Shown piece after piece: positions 1-11,902 of a stretch of DNA of 64,000 bases (positions are counted from its first letter, which is position 1; each line of letters starts with the position of its first letter). The stretch lies in NCBI RefSeq assembly GCF_008831285.2, contig NC_045148.1, forward strand, positions 9,615,001 to 9,679,000, written 5' to 3'. This DNA is from Nymphaea colorata. Its lineage: Eukaryota; Streptophyta; Magnoliopsida; Nymphaeales; Nymphaeaceae. The notes under the pieces are model-generated. The model did not search any database. It worked only from the letters and a program-made list of their open reading frames with translations, and had not been told where the DNA came from. Both the position numbers and the translations under genes were made by a program.

Positions 1-48
1 GACGTTGTAATCAACCAAGCCTATATAGAATCTCTAGAGACTAAAAGA

Positions 49-1200
49 AGGGTTGAATATGATTGTTATATATTTGAACATATTCAACAAATACAACACT
101 AAATTGTAAAAAATTTAAACAAAAACTAAAATGATACCTAACTTGTAGAAGAAATCATGAAGTCAAACTTAGTAAATATTATAAAGAGACAAGTCTATAA
201 ATAACTTTTGAGAGAGAAAAGTAAGAACTAACAATAAATTTATCATAAAAAACATTTAACATGAAAAGATTTCTTAGCAAGTTAATCCTTGTCTGAAATG
301 AATTAAAAAAACTATCATGTCTAATAAAAGTTTATATTTAAACCGTCGTCTAAAGCCCAACATCATAAACCTGAGTAAAAAAAACAATCATAAATGAGCT
401 ATTCACTAAAACAAAAGATATGCAAATCAAATAGCTCAATAACAAGTCTTGAAAAAAAAAGATAATGATAAGAGTATGTCAATATAAGATAAATAACCTT
501 TTAACTTTTTAAAAACCTAAGAATATATAATCATACAAAGCAAATTGAAGTAGTACATAAAATTTGACAAAAATGTATAATCCTGTAATGAATAGAAGAA
601 ATGACACCATATCTTTCATTGATGTTAAAGATATAGTAAAAAGTTAGGTACAAAAGCTTCATAGATCCCCAAACCATATCTTAAATTGAAAAACTTCAAA
701 CAAACTCATCATACAAAAGCATTTAAAAATGAGAAAAATAAGACGTGAAGCTCTTAAAGTAGTAATATCAGGAAAATGAATAACTTGAGTTAGCTTTTAA
801 ATCTAATTAACAATGTGCACGTAATATAAATAAAAAAAAATGACAACACATATTGGATGGACATTTAAGGATGTAGTAAAAGTTATCACCACAAGCTCCA
901 AGCATCATTAAAAAAAGCTCAATAAATTCCCAAACCAGGTCTTCGAAATGGAAAACTCTAAAAAAAATTATCATCAAAAAAGTATTTAGAATCAGAAAAT
1001 GTTTAATTAAGATAAATCATATTCATCAAAAAAATGAGAAAAAAGAAAATGTTTTGTCCACGAACCAGTAATCTCAAGAAATTGAATAGCTTCAATAATG
1101 TAATGTTTAACCAAGCTAAATCTTATTCATCAGCAATGAGAAAAAAAGAACGTGAAAGTCCATGAAGCAGCAATCTCAAGAAACTGAATAACTAAGTGTG
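49..1200. repeat. Direct repeat copy A (about 1.15 kb)
   Basis: AT-rich sequence that recurs almost base for base from about 2636 onward, at an offset of 2587 bp. Shared landmarks are GGTTGAATATGATTG at the left and CAAGAAACTGAATAACTA at the right. The copies differ by scattered substitutions and small indels, and copy A lacks a short segment present in copy B near 3310. There is no convincing coding content. It lies to the left of the purine minisatellite. Confidence 0.85.
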
Positions 1201-1263
1201 ATGACTGAGAAATAAACTTTCAGAAATTTATTTCTCAGATGAAAAAAAAAATATATTGCCAGG

Positions 1264-2637
1264 TTAAGGGGAAGAAGGGAGCAAGGGAGGAAGAAGAGAG
1301 CGAGCGAGGAAGAAGGGAGCGACGAGGAACGGCAGGCAGAGAAAGAAGGGATGGAGGGAGGAGTTAGAAGGGAAGCGCAGGAAGAAGGGAGGGAGGGAGG
1401 CAGAGGAAGAAGGGAGGCAAAGGAAGAAGGAGGTAGGGAGGAAGAAGGAAGGCCGAGGAAGGAGGAAGGAAGAAGGGAGCCAACGGAGGAAGAAGAAGGG
1501 AGGCGCAGGAAGAAGGCAGCAAGGGAGGAAGAAGGAGAGAGGAAGAAAGGAGGCGCAGGAAGAAGGGAGCAAGGGAGGAAGAAGAATGGACGAAGAATGG
1601 AAGCACAGGAAGAAGGGAGGCAGCAGAGGAAGAAGAAGGGAGCAAGGGAGGAAAAAGGAGGGAAGAAGAAGTGAGACACCAGAGGAAGAAGAAGGGAGGC
1701 GCAGGAAGAAGGCAGCGAGGGAGGAAGAAGGAAGGCGGAGGAAGAAGGGAGGCAGCGGAGGAAGAAGAAGGGAGGCGCAAAAAGAAGGGAGCGAGGGACG
1801 AAGAAGGGAGGCAGAGGAAGAAGGAGGGAGGAAAAAGGAGGCAGCGGAGGAAGAAAAAGGGAGGAAGAAGGGAGCGAGGGAGGAAGAAGGGAAGCGGAGG
1901 AAGAAGAAGGGCGGAAGAAGGGACGCGCAGGAAGAAGGGAGCAAGGGAGGAAGAAAGAGGGAGGAAGAAGGGAGGAACAGGAAGAAGGGAGAGAGGGTGG
2001 AACAATGGAGGCAGAGGAAGGAGGGAGGAAGAAGGGAGGTAGTGGAGGAAGAAGAAGGGAGGCACAGGAAGAAGGGAGCGAGGGAGGAAGAAGGGAGGCA
2101 GCAGAGGAAGAAGGAGGGAGGAAGAAGCGAGGCGCAAGAGGAGGGGAGCGAGGGAGGAAGAAGGGAGGCAGCAGAGAAAGAAGAAGAGAGCGAGGGAGAA
2201 AGAAGGGTGCGGAGGAAGGAGGGAGGAAGAAGGGAGGCAGCGGAGGAAGAAGGAGGGAGGCAGCGGAGGAATAAGAAGGGAGGAAGAAGGGAGGTACAGG
2301 AAGAAGGGAGGCAGCGGAGGAACAAGAAGGGAGGCGGTGGAAAAAAGGAGCGAGGGAGGAAGAAGGGAGGCGGTGGAAGAAGGAGGGAGGAAGAAGGGAT
2401 GCGGTGGAAGAAGAAGGGAGGCGGAGGAAGAAGGAGGGAGGGAGAAGGGAGGCGGAGGAAGAAGGAGGGAGGAAGAAGGGAGGCGGCGGAGGAACAAGGA
2501 AGCGCAGGAAGAAGGGAGCGAGGGAGGAAGAAGGGAGGAAGGAGGAGGGAGGAAGAAGGGAGGCAGCGGAAGAAGGAGGGAGGAAGAAGGGAGGCAGCAG
2601 AGGAAGAAGAAGGGGGGGAGTGGAGGAAGAAAAGAAG
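1264..2637. repeat. Purine-rich GGGAGGAAGAAG-type minisatellite
   Basis: About 1.4 kb made almost entirely of G and A on the plus strand. It is built from imperfect units such as GGGAGGAAGAAG, GGAGGCAGCGGAGGAAGAAG and GGGAGCGAGGGAGG. Low-complexity open frames run on both strands: Ser/Pro/Leu/Phe-rich on the minus strand and Glu/Gly/Arg/Lys-rich on the plus strand. These arise because the repeat lacks stop codons, and I do not treat them as genes. Such homopurine/homopyrimidine tracts are prone to triplex formation and slippage. Confidence 0.95.
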
Positions 2638-3790
2638 GGTTGAATATGATTGTTATATATTTGAACATATTCAACAAATACAACACTAAATTGTAAAAAT
2701 TTAAACAAAAAATAAAATAATACCTAACTTGTAGAAGAAATCATGAAGTCAAACTTAGTAAATATTATAAAGAGCCAAGTCTATAAATAACTTTTGAGAG
2801 AGAAAAGTAAGGACTAACAATAAATTTATCATAAAAAACATTTAACATGAATTTCTCAGAAAGTTAATACTTGTCTAACATGAATTAAAAAAACTATCAT
2901 GTCTAATAAAAGTTTATATTTAAACCGTCGTCTAAAGCCCAACATGTTTCAACATATCAAAAAAAAAAAAACATAAATGAGCTATTCACAAAATCAAAAG
3001 ATATGCAAATCAAAGTGCTCAATAACAAGTCTTGAAAAAAAAAGGACAATGGAAAGAGTATGTCAATATAAGATAAATAACCTTTTAACTTTTTAAAAAC
3101 CTAAGAATATATAATCATACAAAACAAATTGAAGTAGTACACAAAACTTGACAAAAATGTATAATCAAGTAATCAATAGAAGAAATGACATCATCTTTTT
3201 TATTGATGTTAAAGATATAGTAAAAGTTAGGCACAAAAGCTTCATAGATCCCCAAACCATATCCTAAAATGAAAAACTTCAAACAAACTCAGCATTCAAA
3301 AACATTTACAATCAGAAATTCTTTAATTGAGATAAATCATCTTCATAAAAAATGAGAAAAAGAAGACGTGAAGCTCTTAAAGTAGTAATATCAGGAAAAT
3401 GAATAATTTGAGTAAACTTTTAAATCTAATTAACAATGTGCACGTAATATAAATAAAAAATAAATGACAACACATATTTGATGGACATTTAAGGATGTAG
3501 TAAAAGTTATTGCCACAAGCTCCAAGCATCATTAAAAAAGCTCAATAAATTTCCAAACCAGGTCTTCGAAATGGAAAACTCTAAAAAAATTTATCATCAA
3601 AAAGTATTGAGAGTCAGAAAATGTTTAATTAAGATAAATCATATTCATCAAAAAAATGAGAAAAAAGAAAATGTTTTACCCACGAACCACTAATCTCAAG
3701 AAATTGAATAGCTTCAGTAATGTAATGTTTAACCAAGATAAATCTTACTCATCAGAAATGATAAAAAAAAAGTGTGAGGCATCCAAGAAG
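2636..3790. repeat. Direct repeat copy B (about 1.15 kb)
   Basis: Second copy of the sequence at 49-1200, starting at AAGAAGGGTTGAATATG directly after the minisatellite. Copy A has the same AGAAGGG junction at its left edge. This suggests that one unit (flank plus purine array) was duplicated in tandem and that the left array lies at or before the window edge. No gene is visible. Confidence 0.85.
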
Positions 3791-3947
3791 CAGCAATCCC
3801 AAGAAACTGAATAACTAGAGTAATGCAGTAAGAAAATCTTAACCACATCAATACAGTCACAAATTTGTGTTATGCACTCATCCGATAATAAAAGAATGAA
3901 AAGAGGAGAAAACATAAGAAGAGAGTGACAAGCTAGGCACTGCATTA

Positions 3948-4602
3948 TTAGTAATGATGCAACATCACACGCTGCTCCCTGCTTGTCCCAATGAACAAGC
4001 ACATCATAGGAAGCCTTTTCTTCAATAACATGCAAAGTAACAAAATAATAAAGCCCCCCAAATTAGTATTGAAGAGAAACATTGTGCAAGTGACTGGCAA
4101 AACAAGAATAACCCACAATGACATGATAACAAGGTCAACCAACCTATTGAATCCCCATGCCCGCTCATCAATATTATTCTCCTTAAATCAAATACTCAAC
4201 GGAGTCAATAGTGAAGCATTAATTGTTCAGCAAGGAGTACATACTACAAGGAACCCTGAACAAGAATATTCTAAGTCCATATTCAAGAACAAAATTAACC
4301 CTCTTGAATCAAACCAATTTTTTTCTTGTATTTCATATTCACATTGGCAAACATCCTTTTATACTCATCTTAAGTCTGTGTCTGCAAAAGATTACATAAT
4401 ACTGAAATCAACATTGTCAAACAAAAACTGATTCAGATCTTTTGAAGTCATCTTGCTTATAAAGTTCAATGCCAATATCATATGCAACACATAATGCAGA
4501 AAATGAAAACATTAGAAAAGAGAACAGAGCAGTGTTCAACGGCAAAGCAAGTTGTTTGATCTTCCATTCATTAGTCTTCATCTTCGGGTAGTACAACACC
4601 AA
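3948..4602 (-). CDS. Putative membrane-protein exons, unrecognised
   Basis: Two minus-strand stretches look more protein-like than their surroundings. At 4602-4417 a frame contains the hydrophobic segment NTALFSFLMFSFSALCVAYD followed by a polar tail. At 4187-4000, after an AG acceptor-like site, a frame contains RLVDLVIMSLWVILVLPVTC and a second hydrophobic stretch. Both would form membrane helices. No start codon, domain or family could be recognised and the exons cannot be joined with confidence, so this may be a decayed gene or chance. A plus-strand 146-codon frame overlaps at 3991-4431 and looks less protein-like. Confidence 0.25.
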
Positions 4603-4953
4603 ACAAAGGCCTTCCTTGCAAGTTGTTGATTCCCAAAAGACACAGTGTCATTTGATAATAAAATGTTTAACGAAAACATTCATCCTCAACCTAGCCATCA
4701 GGTATTTCACAAACCGCCAAACCACATTGCGCTATTTGCCTTCATCCTTAAACAATCATGACAGTTATACCAAAAGAAAGTCAATCCCTGCTGCTTCCTG
4801 CCACCTAATCACACCCTCATTATTAAAGTCTGAGTGCCATCTCAAAAACGAATATCAGTTCATCTATGAGAAGGCCAAACAATTACGAATGAACACATCC
4901 CAAACTATTTTACCAATCACGCACCACCCTCACATTTCATCTACTAACCGTGA

Positions 4954-6098
4954 CAAAGAAGAAACACTCAAACTTTCACGCCAACAAAACAAAAGAAACG
5001 AAGAAGGACAACGGAATCACTGGCTCATCCGAACTCACCTCAATAACGTCATGCATCCCAGACGATATTCTGACGATTAATCTCCAATGGCTGATTTGTT
5101 CGCTGCCATTAATCTCCCTGTTTCTATCTCGATCTTGATCTCAATGGCACTTAATCATCTCCACCACCGCTGCCATTCAATAACACCACTGCGACAATGT
5201 ACAAAGGAGCATTGATATGCTCTCAATCTGCAAAAAGAACAATGTAGACAGAAGAAACACTCAAAATTTTACTCCAGTAAAACAAAAGAAACTAAGAAAG
5301 GACAACGGAATCACTGGCCCATCCGAACTCACCTGAATAACGTCATGCATCCGGACGATATTCTGACGATTAATCTCCAAGGGCTGATTCGTTCGCCGCC
5401 ATTAATCTCGATCTTGATCTCAATGGCACTTAATCATCTCCACCACCGCTGCCCGTTCAATAACACCACTGCGACAATGTAGAAAGGACCATTGATATGC
5501 CCTCAACCTGCAAAAAGAACACACAGTGAACAAAGAAGAAACACTCAAAATTTTACTCCAACAAAACAAAAGAAACGAAAGGACAACGGAATCTCTGGCC
5601 CATCCGAACTCACCTCAATAACGTCATGCATCCGGACGATATTCTGATGATCAATCTCCAACGGCTGAATCGTTCGCCGCCATTAATCTTCCTGTTTCTA
5701 TCTCGATCTTCATCTCAACCGCACTTAACCATCTCCACCACTGCGACAATGTACAAAGGAGCATTGATACGCCCTCAATCTGCAAAAAGAGCACACGGTG
5801 AACAAAGAAGAAACACTCAAAATTTTAATCCAACAAAACAAAAGAAACGAAGAAGGACAACAGAACCTCTGGCCCATCCGAACTCAACTCAATAACGTCA
5901 TGCATGTGGACGATATTCTGATGATTAATCTCCAACGGCTGATTCGTTCGCCGCCATTAATCTCCCTATTCCTATCTCGATCTTGATCTCAATGGCACTT
6001 AATCATCTCCACCACCGCTGCCCATTCATTAACACTACTGCGATAATGTACAAAGGAGCATTGATATGCCCTCAATCTGCGAAAGAACACACCGTGAA
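4954..6098. repeat. Four-unit tandem repeat, unit about 270-293 bp
   Basis: The landmark GAAGAAACACTCAAA occurs at about 4958, 5251, 5535 and 5807, giving periods of 293, 284 and 272 bp. Each unit also carries AATAACGTCATGCATC, ATTAATCTCCAACGGCTGATTCG-like and ACAATGTACAAAGGA blocks. Units differ by small indels. Short frames of 62-89 codons inside it repeat from unit to unit and are not supported as genes. Confidence 0.9.
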
Positions 6099-6188
6099 CA
6101 GCAGAAAATAAACAAAAGGAACGAGAGAACAGTAAGAGCCTATACATATTTCACAGGGCACTCCTTGCAAGAAATCCTCATCCCTTGT

Positions 6189-6338
6189 CACCCATTGACA
6201 TCCGATCGCATCACCGTTGTCACCCATTGACATCCGATGGATCACCATTGTCACCCATTGACATCCGATCGCATCACCATTGTCACCCATTGACATCCGA
6301 TGGATCACCATTGTCACCCATTGACATCCGATCGCTCC
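6189..6338. repeat. 31/32-bp minisatellite with 63-bp higher-order unit
   Basis: Units start with CACCCATTGACATCCGAT at 6189, 6221, 6252, 6284 and 6315 (the last is partial). They alternate between a CGCATCACC (32 bp) and a GGATCACC (31 bp) variant, so the true repeat is a 63-bp dimer, a multiple of three. This creates open frames on both strands that I regard as by-products. Confidence 0.93.
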
Positions 6339-7576
6339 GCCCCGCGAACGAACTCCTGCGATTCATGGAATGATATGCTGCCCAAAGAGCTCAACGGTGG
6401 AGCAAGAAACGATCACGGAGAGAGGAGGGTGGAGAATTTGATGGCGCTAACGGGCAAGAACAAGAAATGCATTGGAGCGTCTGACTTTCTTTTTTTCTAA
6501 AAACCGATGTGGATTCGAAGAAAATTTATGGCGCATTTATACCCACCGGCTTTCTTTCTTTGCGAGAATCAAACGCCATTTCATATGAGAAAAGAGCGGG
6601 CCACCGACTTACCGATCATTGGGTCGGATCTCCACAAAATATCTGTTCTCAAACCCAAGTGCTGAAAAGAGACCCGATCCATGCCTATGATAGTAACATA
6701 AGTCTTGGGACGTGTTTGAATCAGCAGACAGACCGCTCAAATGAATGACATAAGCTTGTCTAAAATCTACCCTTTTATTTGATCGATCGGTCTCGATGCA
6801 CGTTCCAAACTACACTAAACGAGAAATCTCCACTGTGATTATCATATTCACGTATTTATAAAAGATACCTTGGAGAGAGATTTTTTCTCTTAACAGTACT
6901 TTACGAACTTTCTTACCTTTTTTATCCCGTTACTTTAAACCATTGTGATTTTGAAAACAGTGGGATCTTTCTTTCTTTATTTCTGTACCTTAGGACAAAT
7001 AAATAAAAATTCTTTCGTTTTATCATGTTGTGCACCTATGCATTTTCTCCATCTACTCATCTTTTTGTGCCTTAATCTTGAGTAAACGTGGTGTGTTTGG
7101 CCCCTCAAGCATGCACTACCCACTGGCCATCTAATGCCCGAGAGGTAGAACTCAACACCAGCCGGCTCAACTCATAAAATCTTGAGCTCGAGCTCCCTTC
7201 AAACACCAGCTGAGCTCCATTGATGTACAAAGTGGAGCTCGAGTTCGACGAAATTGCCCTAATCTCCAAACGTTCTGATCATGTCGTCATCTCAAAAGTG
7301 CCTTTCCAAACGCCACTGGCGACCAATGAATTTGGCCGAAGAATAACTGACAACCATCTTTTTCATAAGAGATCATATATATATATAGGACAACATATAC
7401 TTGCATAAACTCTTATTACATGCATGTATCCTTACGAAGGATAGCATTATTACACGTATAAAGATCAGAACACAAAGATCTTGATGATTTACAAAGGAAA
7501 GCAAGCCTCCACAACAAATGAAGATCATCTGCTCATTAGTATTATTCATGCATATAGGGTGCATGACCGGCGGTGG
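6339..7576. other. Intergenic, no gene seen
   Basis: No supported gene. The stretch includes a cluster of GAGCTC and GAGCTCGAG motifs at about 7141-7250, probably a decayed repeat. The 3' flank of the neprosin gene lies at its right end. Confidence 0.6.
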
Positions 7577-10046
7577 CTAACGGCAGTTGGCGTTTCTGCC
7601 GGGGCCTCCAAAGAAGAAGGTGTATCCTCTGTTGCCTCCGACGTCTCCAAAAAGTTTGAGGTCGTAGCACTTTGGTCTCGGAACAATTGGAGAAACGCTG
7701 GTTGGTTTCATCACCTTATAGTTCTGATCGACGTACTGGAGGTTATTGAATGAGGCAGAGACTCCGTCGAGGCCCTCACTAGGAAAATGACCGCTGCCCA
7801 TATCGGTGGTAGTGTGAACTGTGGTTCCTCCGTTGATGATCTCTCCTCCCCACTCCAATCTTGTCGCCCCAGAAGCAAGAGTCGTGAAAATTGTCCTGGG
7901 CCAGTATCCAATCCACTCGTCGGCGACGCGCAGCCACCAATGCGCCGTCTTCGGATCCTGTCACACCACATCTCAAAGTTTTAAGTATGATCTATAATCG
8001 ATTAATTAAGGAGTTCATGTCCCTTTTGATCGACTACTTTGCTTACATAGTAGTTGCTTCAACTTTTTCATGGTGGTGTTTTCCTCATACTCGTTTATAT
8101 GCTTGAACTCTCTCGTTTAGTAGCTATACAGCATTTCTCCATGTATTTCTTAAATGAAATCCATTCTTAGTTTGTGCATAAGAAAAGTTTACTTACCCTG
8201 TAGACAAAAAAATTCAAGTAAAGCTGGCTTCCCTTGTACGTGGAGGCAGGAAGCACAGCGCCGGGCGCCAGCTTTGTACTCACTTGAACAAAACCCGGGC
8301 ACTTCAGGTTGTAGCATCCAGTTTTTTTGTAGCCATCACTCTTTGCATGTAGAGAAAACAGAACAAAAGGGTGTCAGAAATCATGATGTTTATACATTAA
8401 GGGCTTCATACATTTTGTTACAAATGAAAAACGATAGGGGCGAGCATTTCTTACGGTCCAATATATGAAAAGCCTTGTTCGGGTGTCACCTGAATAAAAT
8501 TTTGGAAAGACCTGCAAACAAGCAGAAAAACATTTGTTAGATCATATATATAAGGAATTAATGGCTTGCATGCACGAGAGTTACCAAAATCAATTAGAAA
8601 TTGTTTGCTCATTCAGTGATGAATCAAATCAGTTTGCCAATAACTCGGTTTAAATCATTTCATTCACACCGATTTGATTATCAAGAACACATCTTCAAAG
8701 CGATGATATAAGTTTAAATGAAAGTTGCACGTTTGGAGCAGTAAATCGAACAGCTTAAAGCACTTACATGCCAACCGGCTTCAACGGTGTTGATAGCGCC
8801 ATTAATGTCACTGACGGCCCACAATTGTCCCAGGCTGAATCCTACTTCATTCGCATCCACCAGTGGGTTCCAGAGGTTCAACAAAGCAGAGCTTCCATGA
8901 TACTTGCTCCCAGACATTGACACAACTGCGTACTAATTATGAACAGAGACAGAGAGAGAGAGTAAGTATATGACATCTTTACGTGCTATAGACGGCCTTA
9001 GATCCTGTGACAAGGCTTTGAGGGAGATTACAGTGCACATCTATCACATCCTCACAAGCAATAGACGCCCTTAAATCCAGTAATCATAACTCAAAAGGCA
9101 TGACAATATATCATGGTCCAAAACTTCCATGAAGTTTAATGTGAAAATAAATATTTTTTGTGGTTTTGTGTGGGCAATTGCCCAGACGGCCTCCTGCTTT
9201 AGGTATAGACAGGTAGGAGCGGGGGGAGGGTGCCTAGGCCATAGCTCCACCCTGGCCAATAAAAAAAATTATATTGAAAAAAAATAAATTTTTTTAATTG
9301 CATCATGTATTTTTTGAATTTGAATTCATTTAGCCCTAGAGATTGGACAGTCGGCCCACTTATAGAAGATTTGAATTCAGTTGGCGCTACTCTGATTCAG
9401 AGGTTGGACTGTCGGACTGTCAGCCTACCCCTCAAAAAAATCATGGCTTCGCTTAAGTTTAAAGATACAAAAACAGAGACATCATATTTATATTTGTAAA
9501 GATCATAAGCCTAATGGCAGCATCTTTGAGTTGTTATAATTGCATGCAGATTCTCACCTCGTGGCCCGCCGTAGAATACTGCAGGCTTGGAAGGCTCCGA
9601 TGCGATTTGGTTACGATATTCGGATCCTGCGGGCCTCTCAAAATGGGAACCGTTCCTTCAGGGCACGTCCCGTTTACACCTAGCGATAGCTTGGGCATCG
9701 CGGTTAGGTTCGTGTCCGACGGCGCATCCTTCAGCAAATCCTTTGGCAAGAAACTTGGTTTCATCTGTAGTTTGCGTTTGCAATCAAGTTGATTAGATCA
9801 ACATGAAAAAACCCATAACTATATATATATTGAAATCAGCCTCTTATTTTTACCTTTATGACCAGATAGTTTTTTTTCTAAAAAAAATTTAAGAGGCCGG
9901 AAACTGTTATAAATAGTGCATGCGATGCCATGGCTAAAAACCATGGTCAATCAACTGCTATCACAAAATATACATAATTTGCGATGGTTTTAACATCCCA
10001 AAATATTAAAAAAACCATCCAGTTAAAGAGGTTGACCAGTTGATTT

Positions 10047-10095
<49 letters not shown>

Positions 10096-11078
10096 GTACA
10101 TTTAGTTGACTACAACAAAAGGCCACTGAGAGGATCGAAAACCGACATACCTGAAATTTATGGCTCCTGAGGAGTGGATGGGCGAAAGCAGGTTGGCTGT
10201 AGAAGTCGACACAATCAATTTGGTCTCCATATTCGTTCTGCACATGGACAACAATTGCCTGTCATACAACTTCATATGCAAGGGAAGGTCAGGAGAGTAC
10301 ATGGCCTCAATTGTCAGATCCAATAGAAGAACTTTTTATTGCTCTTTCTATGTTTTCTTCTTCATTAAATCTATGCAACTGAGCATAAGTCCTCTGTAAA
10401 TACTGGTTAACTGCCATGCGCAACTTGTTTTTTGAAAAAAATTGAATGATAACTCATATTTTCATCTTGAAATAAGAGCTATCAGTGGTTCGTAAATCTT
10501 TTCACCTTGAAATATACCAACTAACCAAATTTGTGGTTCTATCACTTCCTTCCAACTTCATTCATAATATAGTTGGCACTCTTATTTGGACATGGTTCAA
10601 ATATTTATTCTTTACGAACGGGCAGAGATATCTAAAGTGCTTCAAAGCCTGGGTGGGGAAGAGTACACTGGTCAACTAGGGTGTCGTTCATTCACTTCTT
10701 GTAGTCCTAAGGTCGAAGTGATCCTCCTACCTCAAGATGTAGGGTGGCTTTGGGACCTTGGTGAGGAACGACACACCTGTCGACTGCTGTCGTTCATCCA
10801 TACTTCGTAGACTATAAGAGTGCAGATATGAAAATCAAACTGATGACCGAACCAACTATGTGGCGTTCCTCGAGCCAATTTATTCATTATAAACAGAGGA
10901 TATATGCATGCACACGAATTAACAAAGAACTAAAACTAAAGGGAATGACCTGAATTGTTTTCATGGGCGGAGCATGGGGATAAAACTTGTTCTGAGAGCC
11001 ATTCGCCAATACATTTCCCTGAATTGAAACAAGGAGGATTGACAATACCAGTGAGTACCAACTTCCCGATGAACCCAT
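7577..11078 (-). CDS. Neprosin-domain secreted protein (DUF239 family), 7 exons
   Basis: Exons on the minus strand: 11078-10950, 10237-10151, 9764-9558, 8932-8768, 8511-8455, 8340-8197, 7957-7577. Joined they encode 389 residues. Residues 1 to about 25 form a signal peptide. A short neprosin activation-peptide region follows (EYGDQIDCVDFYSQPAFAHP, about 45-64), then the neprosin domain from about 140 to the end. Glu192 in EAGWH and the Glu298/Glu302 pair in EWGGE align with the two glutamates described as catalytic in Nepenthes neprosin (E188, E297), so a secreted glutamic peptidase is plausible; most family members are untested. The C-terminus GYTFFFGGPGRNANC is typical. The ATG at 11078 is preferred to the one at 11168 because a TATA-like TATATAAA lies between them at 11152-11145. 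Every intron is phase 0. Intron 2 carries a MITE. Exon joins are inferred from splice consensus and frame. Confidence 0.9.
9830..10049. mobile_element. MITE-like element, copy 1, in neprosin intron 2
   Basis: About 220 bp bounded by TTGAAATCAGC at the left and GTTGATTTCAA at the right, which are inverted copies of each other, within TA-rich flanks. It contains the palindrome CCATGGCTAAAAACCATGG. The right end runs into a (TA)n tract of about 45 bp. It fills most of the 386-bp intron. No coding capacity. Confidence 0.7.
10050..10094. repeat. (TA)n microsatellite
   Basis: Perfect AT dinucleotide run directly after the right end of the MITE. It may have grown from a TA target duplication. Confidence 0.9.
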
Positions 11079-11144
11079 TCTCTCCCTCCCACTCTTCCTT
11101 TCCCTCGCAAAATTGGATGCTGCGAGCACAGATGCGATGTCGTG

Positions 11145-11152
11145 TTTATATA
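11145..11152 (-). promoter_or_regulatory. TATA-like box of the neprosin gene
   Basis: TATATAAA on the minus strand, about 67 bp upstream of the chosen ATG at 11078. Spacing fits a short leader and argues against the upstream in-frame ATG at 11168. Confidence 0.5.
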
Positions 11153-11833
11153 GACTTGAGGTAGGCATTGACTTTTTTTTTTTTAGTTTTTCCTAATCCA
11201 TAGCATGCAACCTTTCAATGATAAAATGTTGCAAGTCTTACCTAAGAAATTAAGCATTATTTCGGAGTCAACTTGATATACATGGCATCTTCCTCTTATA
11301 ATCCGTCTACTGAATATGAATATTATGCCATTTATCATTTCTATGGATCCAATATTTAACCTGAACATTTCAAACATTGAGCCAATGTGAAATATTAGAC
11401 TTACTATATTGGGGGGAACCAAACAATATTTTTTTCAGAATTATTACAGGAGTCAACATAAAATTTATATTCTTTCCCAGCTCCAATTTTCTCTCAGCTC
11501 AACCAGCCTGTTCAGTTCATGGGGTGTGGTGGAGCCAGAATAATATTCCAAGGGGGAATTCAAAACTCTTCACCAAATTTAGAGGAGAGTGAGTTGTGTA
11601 CACAACAGACATGCACCGGAGAAAAAAGAGGATTTAGAGTATTTCATAAATTTTTTAACAAATGCTTTTTTAAGACTTTTTAACTTTTTTACTATTCTTT
11701 TTGTTCTTATAGGAGACTCTCCTTTTTACTAACTACAGCTATCATCGTCATTACTAACTACAGGTATATTATGATCATTATAACCCCCCATGCATGATAT
11801 ATATTGTCAAATTTACGTCTTTCATGAGGAAAA

Positions 11834-11902
<69 letters not shown>

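Noticed and set aside
1176-2708. Stop-free frames of 353-510 codons on both strands
   Set aside because: They consist only of the purine/pyrimidine minisatellite and its borders, with low-complexity Ser/Pro/Leu/Phe or Glu/Gly/Arg/Lys content and no start context or domain.
6072-6500. Overlapping frames in the 31/32-bp array
   Set aside because: Created by the 63-bp periodicity, which keeps any frame open; no family resemblance.
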